The position numbers and the translations under genes were made by a program. Shown piece by piece: positions 29,045 to 37,268 of a DNA stretch of 64,000 bases (position 1 is its first letter; every line of letters begins with the position of its first letter). The notes under the pieces are model-generated. The model saw only the letters and a program-made list of their open reading frames with translations. It had not been told where the DNA came from and did not search any database. The stretch is from Candidatus Kryptonium sp. (GTDB lineage Bacteria; Bacteroidota; Ignavibacteria; Kryptoniales; Kryptoniaceae), in NCBI GenBank assembly GCA_025060635.1, contig JANXBN010000006.1, forward strand, positions 62,001 through 126,000, in the 5' to 3' direction.

Positions 29045-29266
29045 TCATTTTATTGAAGATGGCAACTTTTCTGGTTCAACGCCTTTGCCAAGAAGATACG
29101 CATCTATTGCTCTTAAAGCAGCAAGATAAGCCATTGCAGATGCTTCTCTTACATACTTTGTGTCGGTATATCGCTCATATTCAATTTTAACTTTTGATAA
29201 AATCTCTTTCGCATTTTTCAAAAATTTCTTCGCCTCCGCAATTGCTTTAGATGTTATGATTGAACG
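29045..29266 (-). pseudogene. DUF5618-like fragment without ATG start
   Basis: An open stretch of 73 codons plus a stop. It contains EAKKFLKNAKEILSKVK, then YTDTKYVREASAMAYLAALR and AIDAYLLGKGVEPEKLP. This resembles the first half of DUF5618 proteins of Bacteroidota. No ATG or GTG lies at the expected start. Only a TTG at 29221 with GGAGG 11 bases upstream is available, and it would lose part of the first helix. The family normally runs on past KELP for some 50 residues; here a stop follows at once. I read it as a gene remnant, though a short TTG-started protein (58 residues) is possible. Confidence 0.5.
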
Positions 29267-29318
29267 TTAAAATTTTAATTTGTTTTGAATCCGAACTTCG
29301 TTGTCACAATTGGTATTT

Positions 29319-30497
29319 TCAAATTCTTTCAACGATGACAGCGCTTGCTTCTCCGCCACCGATGCAAAGAGTTGCAAGTCCCAGTTTTGCTTCTTTTCTT
29401 TTCATTGCGTAGAGCAAAGTTGTCAATATCCTTGCGCCACTTGCGCCAATTGGATGTCCGAGAGCAACAGCACCACCGTGGATGTTCATTTTTTCAATTG
29501 GAATTCCCGCAAGTTTTGATGTTGCGAGGGCAACGACAGCAAATGCTTCGTTTACTTCAAAAAGGTCAATATCTTCTTTTTTCAAATTTGCTTTCTTCAA
29601 AACTTTTTCAATTGCGTCTACAGGTGCTGTTGTAAACCATGCGGGATCTTTAGCTGCAGAGGTGTAAGCGACGACTTTAGCAAGTGGTTTAATTCCGAGT
29701 TCATCTGCTTTTTCTTTTGACATCAAAACAAGCGCGGAAGCACCATCATTTATCTTTGATGCATTCGCTGGAGTTATAGTGCCGTTTGGTTCAAAAGCCG
29801 GTTTTAATTTCGGTATTTTCTCAAAAACTACTTTTTTCGGTTCCTCATCTTCGGAAACGATTATCGTTTCACCTTTTGGTTGAGGCACAGGGACTGGGAC
29901 AATTTCATCTTTGAAATAACCTTTTTCAATTGCTTCAAGAGCTCGTTTATAACTTAACACTGCAAATTCATCTTGTTCTTCCCTTGATATTTTACATTCC
30001 CTTGCACATAGTTCACCGGCGTTGCCCATGTGAAAATCATTATATACATCCCAAAGCCCATCTTTTATCATTGAGTCAATTAATTGCGCATGTCCCATTC
30101 TGTAACCGGTTCTTGCTTTGTCCAAAAGATATGGGGCGTTTGACATGCTTTCCATCCCTCCTGCGACAATTATGTCCGCATCTCCAAGTTTTATTGCTTG
30201 GGTTGCAAGCATCACTGCTTTAAGTCCAGAGCCACAAACTTTATTAATCGTCATACATTCAACTTTTTTAGGAAGTCCAGCGAAAATTGCTGCTTGTCTT
30301 GCCGGAGCTTGTCCGACACCTGCGGTTAAAACACAGCCCATTATAACTTCGTCAACCATTTCCTTCGGAACATTTGCTCTTTTCAAAGCTTCCTCAATAA
30401 CTATTGCTCCAAGTTTAGGTGCTGGCAAAGGGCTTAAAGCACCATTGAATGAACCAATTGGGGTGCGACATGCGCTTGCTATCACAACTTCTCTCAT
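29319..30497 (-). CDS. Acetyl-CoA C-acyltransferase (thiolase)
   Basis: 392 residues from ATG 30497. It cleaves 3-oxoacyl-CoA or condenses two acetyl-CoA. The nucleophile is in NKVCGSGLKAV (about Cys 88), GGAVALGHPIGASGAR has the His, and CIGGGEASAV has the second Cys. A longer reading from 30509 (MEVF) is possible, but its ATG is part of the GGAGG ribosome site that properly serves 30497. The gene lies in the same direction as hbd, with the DUF5618 remnant between them. Confidence 0.93.
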   Translation of the reverse strand: MREVVIASACRTPIGSFNGALSPLPAPKLGAIVIEEALKRANVPKEMVDEVIMGCVLTAGVGQAPARQAAIFAGLPKKVECMTINKVCGSGLKAVMLATQAIKLGDADIIVAGGMESMSNAPYLLDKARTGYRMGHAQLIDSMIKDGLWDVYNDFHMGNAGELCARECKISREEQDEFAVLSYKRALEAIEKGYFKDEIVPVPVPQPKGETIIVSEDEEPKKVVFEKIPKLKPAFEPNGTITPANASKINDGASALVLMSKEKADELGIKPLAKVVAYTSAAKDPAWFTTAPVDAIEKVLKKANLKKEDIDLFEVNEAFAVVALATSKLAGIPIEKMNIHGGAVALGHPIGASGARILTTLLYAMKRKEAKLGLATLCIGGGEASAVIVERI

Positions 30498-30502
30498 AAA
30501 TA

Positions 30503-30507
30503 CCTCC
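30503..30507 (-). promoter_or_regulatory. Ribosome site that fixes the thiolase start
   Basis: GGAGG on the minus strand, 5 bases before the ATG at 30497. Spacing supports MREVVIASACRTP as the N terminus, the family norm. Confidence 0.7.
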
Positions 30508-30726
30508 ATTGCTTAATTTTTATGTGGAGAAGGAATTTTTTGGTTGCGGAATTTTGGAAAATTTTATAACCGAATGTTTTTGCCTCTCTATTTTGGCTTC
30601 GCTTTCCATGTGAAAGTGTTGTAAAATTTTGCTCACTCAAAAATATAGCGATTTCAAATTTAACATTCAACTCCGACGAAATTGCATTTTCAAGTTCAAA
30701 TTTTTAATTTAAAATAAAAATCGCAA

Positions 30727-31365
30727 ATGTTGATGGGAAATAATCTGTTGGTTGTCAATCATCCGCTCATCAAACGAGACCTCACATATCTTCGGGATAA
30801 GAACACGCCGAGCTCGGTATTTAGAAGCATTTTACATCGTTTGACTTCTCTTATGGCTTTTGAAGTAACCAAAGACCTTGAACTCTCAAGCAGAGATGTG
30901 GAAACACCTCTTGAAGTTACACAAGGTCATGTTCTTAAAGACGAAGTTGTCCTTGTGCCAATTTTAAGGGCTGGGCTTGGAATGGTTGACGCATTTCTTG
31001 AGCTAATCCCAGAGGCAAAGGTTGGACATATCGGGTTGTATCGTGATGAAGAAACATTAAAACCTGTTGATTATTACTTTAAATTTCCCAAGAACATTGA
31101 TAAAAGCGTTGTTATAATCCTTGATCCTATGCTTGCAACGGGCGGAAGCATTTGCGCAGCAATTTCTTATCTTAAGGAAAGAGGCGCAAACAGAATCAAA
31201 GTTGTAAGTTTGATCGCTGCACCAGAGGGAATTAATAAGTTGACAACCGAGCATCCGGATGTTCAAGTTTATATTGCTGTCCTTGATAGACAACTTAATC
31301 AAAGAGGATTTATTCTTCCAGGACTTGGCGACGCCGGAGATAGAATTTTTGGAACGGAAAACTAA
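30727..31365 (+). CDS. upp: Uracil phosphoribosyltransferase
   Basis: 212 residues. Salvages uracil to UMP using PRPP. The N-terminal NHPLIKRDLTYLRDK, ILRAGLGMVDAFLELIPEAKVGHIGLYRDEETL, PRPP loop DPMLATGGS and C-terminal GFILPGLGDAGDRIFGT are all family hallmarks. ATG at 30727 or ATG two codons later; neither has a ribosome site. A 229-base divergent gap separates it from the thiolase gene and should hold both promoters. Confidence 0.95.
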   Translation: MLMGNNLLVVNHPLIKRDLTYLRDKNTPSSVFRSILHRLTSLMAFEVTKDLELSSRDVETPLEVTQGHVLKDEVVLVPILRAGLGMVDAFLELIPEAKVGHIGLYRDEETLKPVDYYFKFPKNIDKSVVIILDPMLATGGSICAAISYLKERGANRIKVVSLIAAPEGINKLTTEHPDVQVYIAVLDRQLNQRGFILPGLGDAGDRIFGTEN

Positions 31366-31380
31366 TTTTGAGTTTGTGGA

Positions 31381-32382
31381 TTGAAACTGAGAAAGTTGAT
31401 TTATTATACATCTATTCTCATTCCTTTGCTTGTTTTGATGTTTTCAATTTCAATTTCAATTGGGGTTTCGGAAAGCGGGGTTAAATTTGAATTGGATAGG
31501 ATTTTTAATTTTTTTCTTGGTCGTGCGGATGAAATTGATAAAGTCATAATTTTCCAAATTCGTTTTCCGAGGGTTTTAACATCTATTTTCGCTGGGGGAG
31601 GTCTTGCCATCGCTGGAGCGATATTACAAGCAATAATACGAAATCCGCTTGCAGAGCCATATATACTTGGGATCTCAAGTGGTTCTGCTTTCGGCGCGGT
31701 TGTGTCAATAGCTTTGATAGGTTCATTTTCATTTACTTTCACACCGATTTTAGCTTTAGCTGGTTCTCTTTTTGTCACTTTGCTTGTTTATTTTCTCGGG
31801 AAGAAAAGAGGAATGATTGATATAAATACGATGTTGTTAAGCGGGATAATGACGGGTTCTTTCTTTTCGGCTCTGATTTTATTAATAATAACTTTGTCTG
31901 GTGAGTCAGTTAAAAATGTTTTGTTTTGGTTGCTTGGGAATCTTGCGAATGTAAATTTGAGTCAATCAATTTTAATTTCTATTGTCGTGTTAATTTTTTC
32001 AGTTTTAACTTTCGTTTATGCGTACCGTCTTAATTTGCTTGCGGTTGGTGAGGAGATAGCTACTCAACTTGGTATTGATGCTGAACTGACGAAGAAATCG
32101 GCATATTTTGTCGCTTCAATTTTAACTGCTGTCGTTGTTTCAGTAACGGGAATAATTGGTTTCGTTGGGCTTGTTGTCCCGCATATATGTCGCAGGATCT
32201 TTGGTGTTGATTATAGAATTTTGGTACCGACATCGTTTTTCTCTGGGGCTATAATTTTACTTTTTGCTGATATAGTTGCTCGCGTTGCCTTGTATCCGAA
32301 TGAGATCCCGATTGGCACTGTCACAGCTCTTTTCGGTGCGCCATTTTTCATTTATCTTTTGAAAAAAGAAAAGAAGGTTTAA
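31381..32382 (+). CDS. FecCD/BtuC-type ABC transporter permease
   Basis: 333 residues with about nine to ten spans. FPRVLTSIFAGGGLAIAGAILQ and RNPLAEPYILGISSGSAFGAV are the FecCD family motifs. Members import iron-siderophore, heme or cobalamin. The start is TTG, 15 bases after the upp stop. No binding protein or ATPase gene flanks it, so the partner subunits must be elsewhere. The cobalamin or iron substrate cannot be told apart here. Confidence 0.88.
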   Translation: MKLRKLIYYTSILIPLLVLMFSISISIGVSESGVKFELDRIFNFFLGRADEIDKVIIFQIRFPRVLTSIFAGGGLAIAGAILQAIIRNPLAEPYILGISSGSAFGAVVSIALIGSFSFTFTPILALAGSLFVTLLVYFLGKKRGMIDINTMLLSGIMTGSFFSALILLIITLSGESVKNVLFWLLGNLANVNLSQSILISIVVLIFSVLTFVYAYRLNLLAVGEEIATQLGIDAELTKKSAYFVASILTAVVVSVTGIIGFVGLVVPHICRRIFGVDYRILVPTSFFSGAIILLFADIVARVALYPNEIPIGTVTALFGAPFFIYLLKKEKKV

Positions 32383-32384
32383 AA

Positions 32385-32918
32385 ATGAGAGAAAAAGTCA
32401 TAACTATCTTCGGAAGTTCAAAACCAGTTGAAGGGGAAGAGGATTACGAATTTGCACGAAAACTTGGATACGAGCTCGGTAAAATTGGCTTTGCTATTTG
32501 CAATGGCGGTTATAGCGGGATAATGGAGGCAACTGCAAGAGGTGCGAAGGAAGCAGGAGCTAAAACAATTGGGGTTACAGTTGCAACTTTTGAAGGTCCG
32601 GCAAATAAATGGATAGATGAGGAGATAGAAACGAAAAGTTTATTTGAACGATTGAAAATTTTGATTGAAAAAGGCGATGGGTATATTGTTTTAAGAGGTG
32701 GGACTGGCACAATGGTGGAGCTTTCGCTTGTGTGGGAAATGATGAATAAAGGTTTGATATATCCAAAGCCGTTTGTTGCTGTTAACTTTTGGACACCAAT
32801 TATTGAGGTAATCTCGGAACAATTAAGAATTGAATCACGAGAGAACGCAACTAAATTTATCAAGATCTTAAGCGATGTTGACGAGATCGTCAAATATATC
32901 AAAGATCAATTGTTATAG
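32385..32918 (+). CDS. LOG-family / TIGR00725-like nucleotide-binding protein
   Basis: 177 residues with a Rossmann-like fold. ICNGGYSGIMEATARGAKEAG and LRGGTGTMVELSLVWEM correspond to the GGG-x-GLM and PGGxGTxxE motifs of LOG (lysine decarboxylase-like) proteins, which hydrolyse nucleotide 5'-monophosphates at the N-glycosidic bond. The first Pro of PGGxGT is Arg, as in some TIGR00725 members. It starts 2 bases after the permease stop. Physiological role unknown. Confidence 0.8.
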   Translation: MREKVITIFGSSKPVEGEEDYEFARKLGYELGKIGFAICNGGYSGIMEATARGAKEAGAKTIGVTVATFEGPANKWIDEEIETKSLFERLKILIEKGDGYIVLRGGTGTMVELSLVWEMMNKGLIYPKPFVAVNFWTPIIEVISEQLRIESRENATKFIKILSDVDEIVKYIKDQLL

Positions 32919-33006
32919 CGATGCCGAAAGTTGCTTTGGTAATTGAAAATAACGAATTCATTTTTTATATTAGAGCGAACATAAACTAAAAAATGGGTCT
33001 TTAACA

Positions 33007-34002
33007 ATGAAAGCAATTATCCCAGTTGCAGGAATAGGAACAAGGTTGCGTCCGCATACATATACGCAACCGAAGGTTTTGTTAAATGTGGCTGGAAAAC
33101 CGATACTTGGTCACATACTTGATAAGCTTGTTGAAAACTCAATAAATGATATCGTGCTTGTGATTGGATATCTTGGTGAGAAAGTGAAAATCTATGCTGA
33201 ATCAAACTATCCAAATGTAAGATTTGAATTCGTTGAGCAAAAGGAGACACTTGGGCTTGGTCACGCAATTTATCTTGCGCGAGATCTTTTTGAGAACGAA
33301 GATGAAGTTTTAATAATTCTCGGAGATACAATTTTTGATTTTGATCTCTCAAAATTTCTAAAAAGCAAATTTACAACGCTTGGTGTTAAGACAGTTGAAG
33401 ATCCAAGAAGGTTTGGAGTTGTGATTCTTGATGGGGATAATTTCGCTAAAAAACTTATAGAAAAGCCATCTCAACCGGAGAGCAATCTTGCGATCGTCGG
33501 AATTTATTTGATTAGAAATCCAAAACTTTTAAAGGAAGCGCTTGAAGAGGTTGTAAAAGGAGAAATAAAAACCAAGGGGGAATATCAACTTACCGACGCG
33601 CTTCAGATTATGGTAAATAAGGGTGAAAAGATAACTGTTTTTGAGATAGATGGATGGTATGATTGTGGCAAACCGGAAACGCTTCTTGAGACGAACAGAT
33701 TTTTGCTTGAGAAAAACGGAACAAGCTTGAAAAAACTCGGTAAATTTGAGAATGTTTTGATAATTCCGCCAGTTTACATCGCGCCAACGAGTAGAATTGA
33801 AAATTCAATCATAGGACCATATACGACGATTTCAGATGGCGTTGAAATTTCATCTTCAATCATAAGAAATTCAATCATAGGTGATGACGCGAAAATTCAA
33901 AATGCTCTTCTTGATTCTTCAATCATTGGTCTTGGAGCTATCGTCAAGGGGGATTATAAGAAAATTAACATTGGGGATTCATCAGAGGTTGAGTTTTATT
34001 GA
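33007..34002 (+). CDS. Sugar-1-phosphate nucleotidyltransferase with C-terminal hexapeptide repeats
   Basis: 331 residues. The N-terminal nucleotidyltransferase signature MKAIIPVAGIGTRLRPHTYTQPK and the GDTIFDFD metal motif are clear. The end has left-handed beta-helix repeats (NSIIGPYTTISDGVEISSS, NSIIGDDAKI, SSIIGLGAIV). It makes an NDP-sugar, perhaps dTDP-glucose or UDP-GlcNAc. The substrate cannot be settled without structure-guided comparison. No nucleotide-sugar pathway genes are adjacent. Confidence 0.85.
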   Translation: MKAIIPVAGIGTRLRPHTYTQPKVLLNVAGKPILGHILDKLVENSINDIVLVIGYLGEKVKIYAESNYPNVRFEFVEQKETLGLGHAIYLARDLFENEDEVLIILGDTIFDFDLSKFLKSKFTTLGVKTVEDPRRFGVVILDGDNFAKKLIEKPSQPESNLAIVGIYLIRNPKLLKEALEEVVKGEIKTKGEYQLTDALQIMVNKGEKITVFEIDGWYDCGKPETLLETNRFLLEKNGTSLKKLGKFENVLIIPPVYIAPTSRIENSIIGPYTTISDGVEISSSIIRNSIIGDDAKIQNALLDSSIIGLGAIVKGDYKKINIGDSSEVEFY

Positions 34003-34034
34003 AAAACTAAAACTTAAACAAATTAGGAGAGTAA

Positions 34035-35204
34035 ATGGGAAGGCTATTCACCTCTGAATCAGTTGCCGAAGGACATCCAGACAAAATCTGCGATCAAATT
34101 TCCGATGCAGTTCTTGATGCCTTTCTTATGCATTATCCCGAGGCAAGGGTCGCTTGTGAGGTATTTGTGACAACAGGGCTCGTTGTAATAGGTGGTGAAA
34201 TTAAAGCTCCCGAAGAGGTAAGGGCAAAAGTTAATTTTGACGAAATCGCAAGAGATGTCATTAAAGACATAGGTTATGATAAATCAGAATATCAATTTGA
34301 TTACCGCTCCTGCGGAGTTATAGTCACAGTCAAATCTCAATCACCTGACATAGCCAGGGGAGTTGATAAAGGTGGGGCAGGTGATCAAGGAATGATGTTT
34401 GGCTATGCTTGCCGAGAAACACCAGAACTTATGCCAATGCCCATCATGTTTGCACATAAATTAATGAAACGGCTTGCTTATGTCAGGAAGAAAACTAATC
34501 TAATGCCATATCTAAGACCCGATGGTAAATGCCAAGTTACGATTGAGTATGACAATACTGGTAAACCCGTCAGAGTTGATACGATAGTTTTTTCAGTTCA
34601 ACATGATGAAAGGTATAAAGGGAAAAAGTTAACATCAAAAGATATAGCTGAGGACCTCAAAGAATTCGTTATAAAAGAGGTTATCCCAGAGGAATATCTG
34701 GATAAAAAGACGAAGTATCACATCAACCCAACGGGTTCATTTGTGATTGGTGGTCCTCACGGTGATACGGGGCTTACTGGTAGAAAAATAATAGTTGATA
34801 CATACGGCGGAAAAGCACCGCACGGTGGCGGTTGTTTTTCAGGCAAAGATCCAACAAAGGTTGATAGAAGCGCAGCTTACGAAATGAGACACATTGCGAA
34901 AAATATCGTTGCTTCTGGGCTAGCTGATGAATGTTTGATTCAAGTTGCCTACGCAATAGGCGTTGCGAAACCAGTTGCAATCTATGTTGACACGAAGGGA
35001 ACGGGCAAAGTCCCAGATAATATGATAGCTGATTTCATCATGCAAAACTTTGACCTTTCTCCGAGAGGAATAATTGACAGATTGAAGCTTCAAAGACCAA
35101 TCTACCGAAAAACCGCTGTCTACGGACATTTCGGAAGAAATGAACCTGAATTCACTTGGGAGAAACTTGACTATGTCCCTATGTTCAAAGAACTCTTGAA
35201 ATAG
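34035..35204 (+). CDS. metK: S-adenosylmethionine synthetase
   Basis: 389 residues. Makes SAM from methionine and ATP. Signatures [51 protein letters not shown] and [19 protein letters not shown] are intact. A GGAGAG ribosome site precedes the ATG. ahcY follows 43 bases later in the same direction. Confidence 0.97.
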   Translation: MGRLFTSESVAEGHPDKICDQISDAVLDAFLMHYPEARVACEVFVTTGLVVIGGEIKAPEEVRAKVNFDEIARDVIKDIGYDKSEYQFDYRSCGVIVTVKSQSPDIARGVDKGGAGDQGMMFGYACRETPELMPMPIMFAHKLMKRLAYVRKKTNLMPYLRPDGKCQVTIEYDNTGKPVRVDTIVFSVQHDERYKGKKLTSKDIAEDLKEFVIKEVIPEEYLDKKTKYHINPTGSFVIGGPHGDTGLTGRKIIVDTYGGKAPHGGGCFSGKDPTKVDRSAAYEMRHIAKNIVASGLADECLIQVAYAIGVAKPVAIYVDTKGTGKVPDNMIADFIMQNFDLSPRGIIDRLKLQRPIYRKTAVYGHFGRNEPEFTWEKLDYVPMFKELLK

Positions 35205-35247
35205 ATTCAAATAAAACTCAAAAACAAAATAAGGAGAACCTTTTAAC

Positions 35248-36525
35248 ATGGATGAACTAAAAGGCGTCTATAAAGTCAGAGATCTATCATTAGCAGAGGA
35301 AGGATTCAAGCAAATACGGTGGGCTGAAAGTAGAATGCCTGTTATGATGGCTTTGAGGGAAAAATACAAAAAAACAAAACCCTTTAAAGGATTTAGAATT
35401 GCAGGATGCCTTCATGTAACGAAGGAAACAGCAGTTTTGGTTAAAACCTTTGTTGAGTGCGGAGCAGAAGTTAGTTGGAGCGGATGTAATCCTCTATCAA
35501 CTCAAGATACAATAGCTGCAGCACTTGCAAAAGAGGGGATTTCAATTTTCGCATGGAATGGGATGAGCGTTGAAGAATTTTATTGGGCAATTGAACAAAC
35601 GCTTCATATAAAACCGAATTTAACACTTGACGACGGAGCTGACCTAATTTTCACAATTCACAGCAAACACCCAGAACTTATCCCGGACATAATCGGTGGA
35701 ACAGAGGAAACAACAACAGGCGTGAAAAGATTAAGAGCGATGGCAGAAGCAGGAGCTTTGAAGTACCCAATCATAGCTGTTAATGACGCAGAAACGAAGT
35801 GGGATTTTGATAATGTATATGGAACTGGACAGTCAACTCTTGACGGAATTTTAAGAGCAACAAGCATTTTAATTGCTGGTAAAACTGTTGTTGTCGCCGG
35901 ATATGGACACTGCGGGAAAGGAGTTGCAATGAGAGCAAGAGGTCTTGGTGCAAATGTGATCGTTACGGAAGTTAGACCAATTGCAGCGTTGAAAGCCGTG
36001 CTTGATGGTTTTACAGTTATGCCAATGAAGGAAGCTGCAAAAGTCGGAGATGTTTTCATAACTGCTACGGGGGTGAAAGATGTTATAACTGAAGAACATT
36101 TTAAAGTTATGAAAGATGGCGCCATAGTTTGCAACACTGGACATTACGATGTTGAGGTAAATCTTGTCCATTTAAAAAAGATGGCAAAAAGCATAAAAGA
36201 AATTAGAAACCATGTTGAAGAGTATCTTTTGAAGGATGGCAGAAGAATTTTTGTCCTCGCAAAGGGTCGCCTTGTAAACCTTGTCGCAGCAGAAGGTCAT
36301 CCTTCCGAAGTTATGGATATGTCATTTGCAAATCAATTTATGGCTCAACTTAAACTTGTTGAAATGTTTAAAAAAGGCAAAAAGCTTGAACCGAAAGTTT
36401 ATGATATTCCTCCCGAACAGGACGAAGAAATTGCGGAACTTAAATTGAAAACGATGGGTATAAAAATTGATAAGCTAACGAAGGAACAAAAAGCATATAT
36501 AAAAGATTACAGCGCCGGAACTTGA
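35248..36525 (+). CDS. ahcY: Adenosylhomocysteinase
   Basis: 425 residues. Hydrolyses S-adenosylhomocysteine, the product of SAM-dependent methylation. It carries LTLDDGADLIF, the NAD-binding VVAGYGHCGKGVAMRARGLGANV and NLVAAEGHPSEVMDMSFANQF. It is the shorter archaeal/thermophile type: it lacks the insert of ~470-residue bacterial enzymes and the C-terminal K-x-DHYRY tail, ending instead in a MGIKIDKLTKEQKAYIKDY segment. A GGAG site lies before the ATG. Confidence 0.95.
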   Translation: MDELKGVYKVRDLSLAEEGFKQIRWAESRMPVMMALREKYKKTKPFKGFRIAGCLHVTKETAVLVKTFVECGAEVSWSGCNPLSTQDTIAAALAKEGISIFAWNGMSVEEFYWAIEQTLHIKPNLTLDDGADLIFTIHSKHPELIPDIIGGTEETTTGVKRLRAMAEAGALKYPIIAVNDAETKWDFDNVYGTGQSTLDGILRATSILIAGKTVVVAGYGHCGKGVAMRARGLGANVIVTEVRPIAALKAVLDGFTVMPMKEAAKVGDVFITATGVKDVITEEHFKVMKDGAIVCNTGHYDVEVNLVHLKKMAKSIKEIRNHVEEYLLKDGRRIFVLAKGRLVNLVAAEGHPSEVMDMSFANQFMAQLKLVEMFKKGKKLEPKVYDIPPEQDEEIAELKLKTMGIKIDKLTKEQKAYIKDYSAGT

Positions 36526-36539
36526 ATTATCTTTGATCA

Positions 36540-36568
36540 GGGCGAGGGAATTTAAATTCACCTCGCCC
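36540..36568. terminator. Hairpin between converging ahcY and VanX-like genes
   Basis: Arms GGGCGAGG and CCTCGCCC enclose a nearly palindromic gaatttaaattca. The stem is strong but no clean T tract follows on either strand, so it is a possible terminator rather than a sure one. Confidence 0.5.
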
Positions 36569-36614
36569 TCTTAAAAAATCTCAAAATGTGGGGAAATTGT
36601 AAGGCAGGGTAAAA

Positions 36615-37268
36615 TCACTTCGTTATTTTAGATTTTCTATCTTTAACGAGTTCTTCCAATGGGATGTCAAGAATTGAAAATCTTTCCCATCCTTCGGAAT
36701 CAAAATGCCACCACTCGGTTGGAAGTGGGATGAAACCATATTTTTTCATCACATCTTCAAGGAGTTTTCTATTTTTTATAACTGTATCTGGCAAGTTATA
36801 ATAATCTCGGTGTGCCTTTTCGGAGAAATCGTCATATTTTGTCGGCATTGGCAATTCCTTGCCTGATGAATCAACGAGAGTTAAATCAACAGCGCAACCG
36901 CGATTATGTCTTGAACCTTTAGCTGGATTTGCAACATATCTTTCGTCTGGGACGATTGACCACAGAATTTTCTGAACCGAAAGTGGGCGATAACAATCCC
37001 AAACTTTTAATCCGAGCCCAAATTTTTCAAGCTCTCGTTGAACTGAATCAAGTTTAAGCGCTACAAACTTTCTCAAAAAGCATCTTGAAACAGTGTAAAG
37101 TTTTCTTCCAGTAAAGTTGTCATCGGTTGCGTATTTTATTTCAACAAATATCCTCGGGTTAATTTTTTGTATATCAACAAGAACTGTATCTTCTGGTGAA
37201 AACTGCGCTACGGAATTTTGAGCAAAGAGAAGAAAGAAGGCAAAGAGTAATAAGATTTGAACCTTCAT
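36615..37268 (-). CDS. D-alanyl-D-alanine dipeptidase, VanX/DdpX family
   Basis: 217 residues with a signal peptide (about 1-21). Zinc ligands H121 and D128 sit in SRHNRGCAVDL and H188 in EWWHFD with catalytic E185; R94 of DCYRP matches the substrate-binding Arg. It would split D-Ala-D-Ala in the periplasm. Its ATG overlaps the yidC stop by 4 bases. It is most likely a peptidoglycan recycling enzyme; no vancomycin-resistance genes are near. Confidence 0.92.
   Translation of the reverse strand: MKVQILLLFAFFLLFAQNSVAQFSPEDTVLVDIQKINPRIFVEIKYATDDNFTGRKLYTVSRCFLRKFVALKLDSVQRELEKFGLGLKVWDCYRPLSVQKILWSIVPDERYVANPAKGSRHNRGCAVDLTLVDSSGKELPMPTKYDDFSEKAHRDYYNLPDTVIKNRKLLEDVMKKYGFIPLPTEWWHFDSEGWERFSILDIPLEELVKDRKSKITK

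Noticed and set aside
35658-36137. 159-codon frame antisense to ahcY
   Set aside because: Lies wholly within the NAD-binding domain of ahcY; composition is that of an antisense frame.
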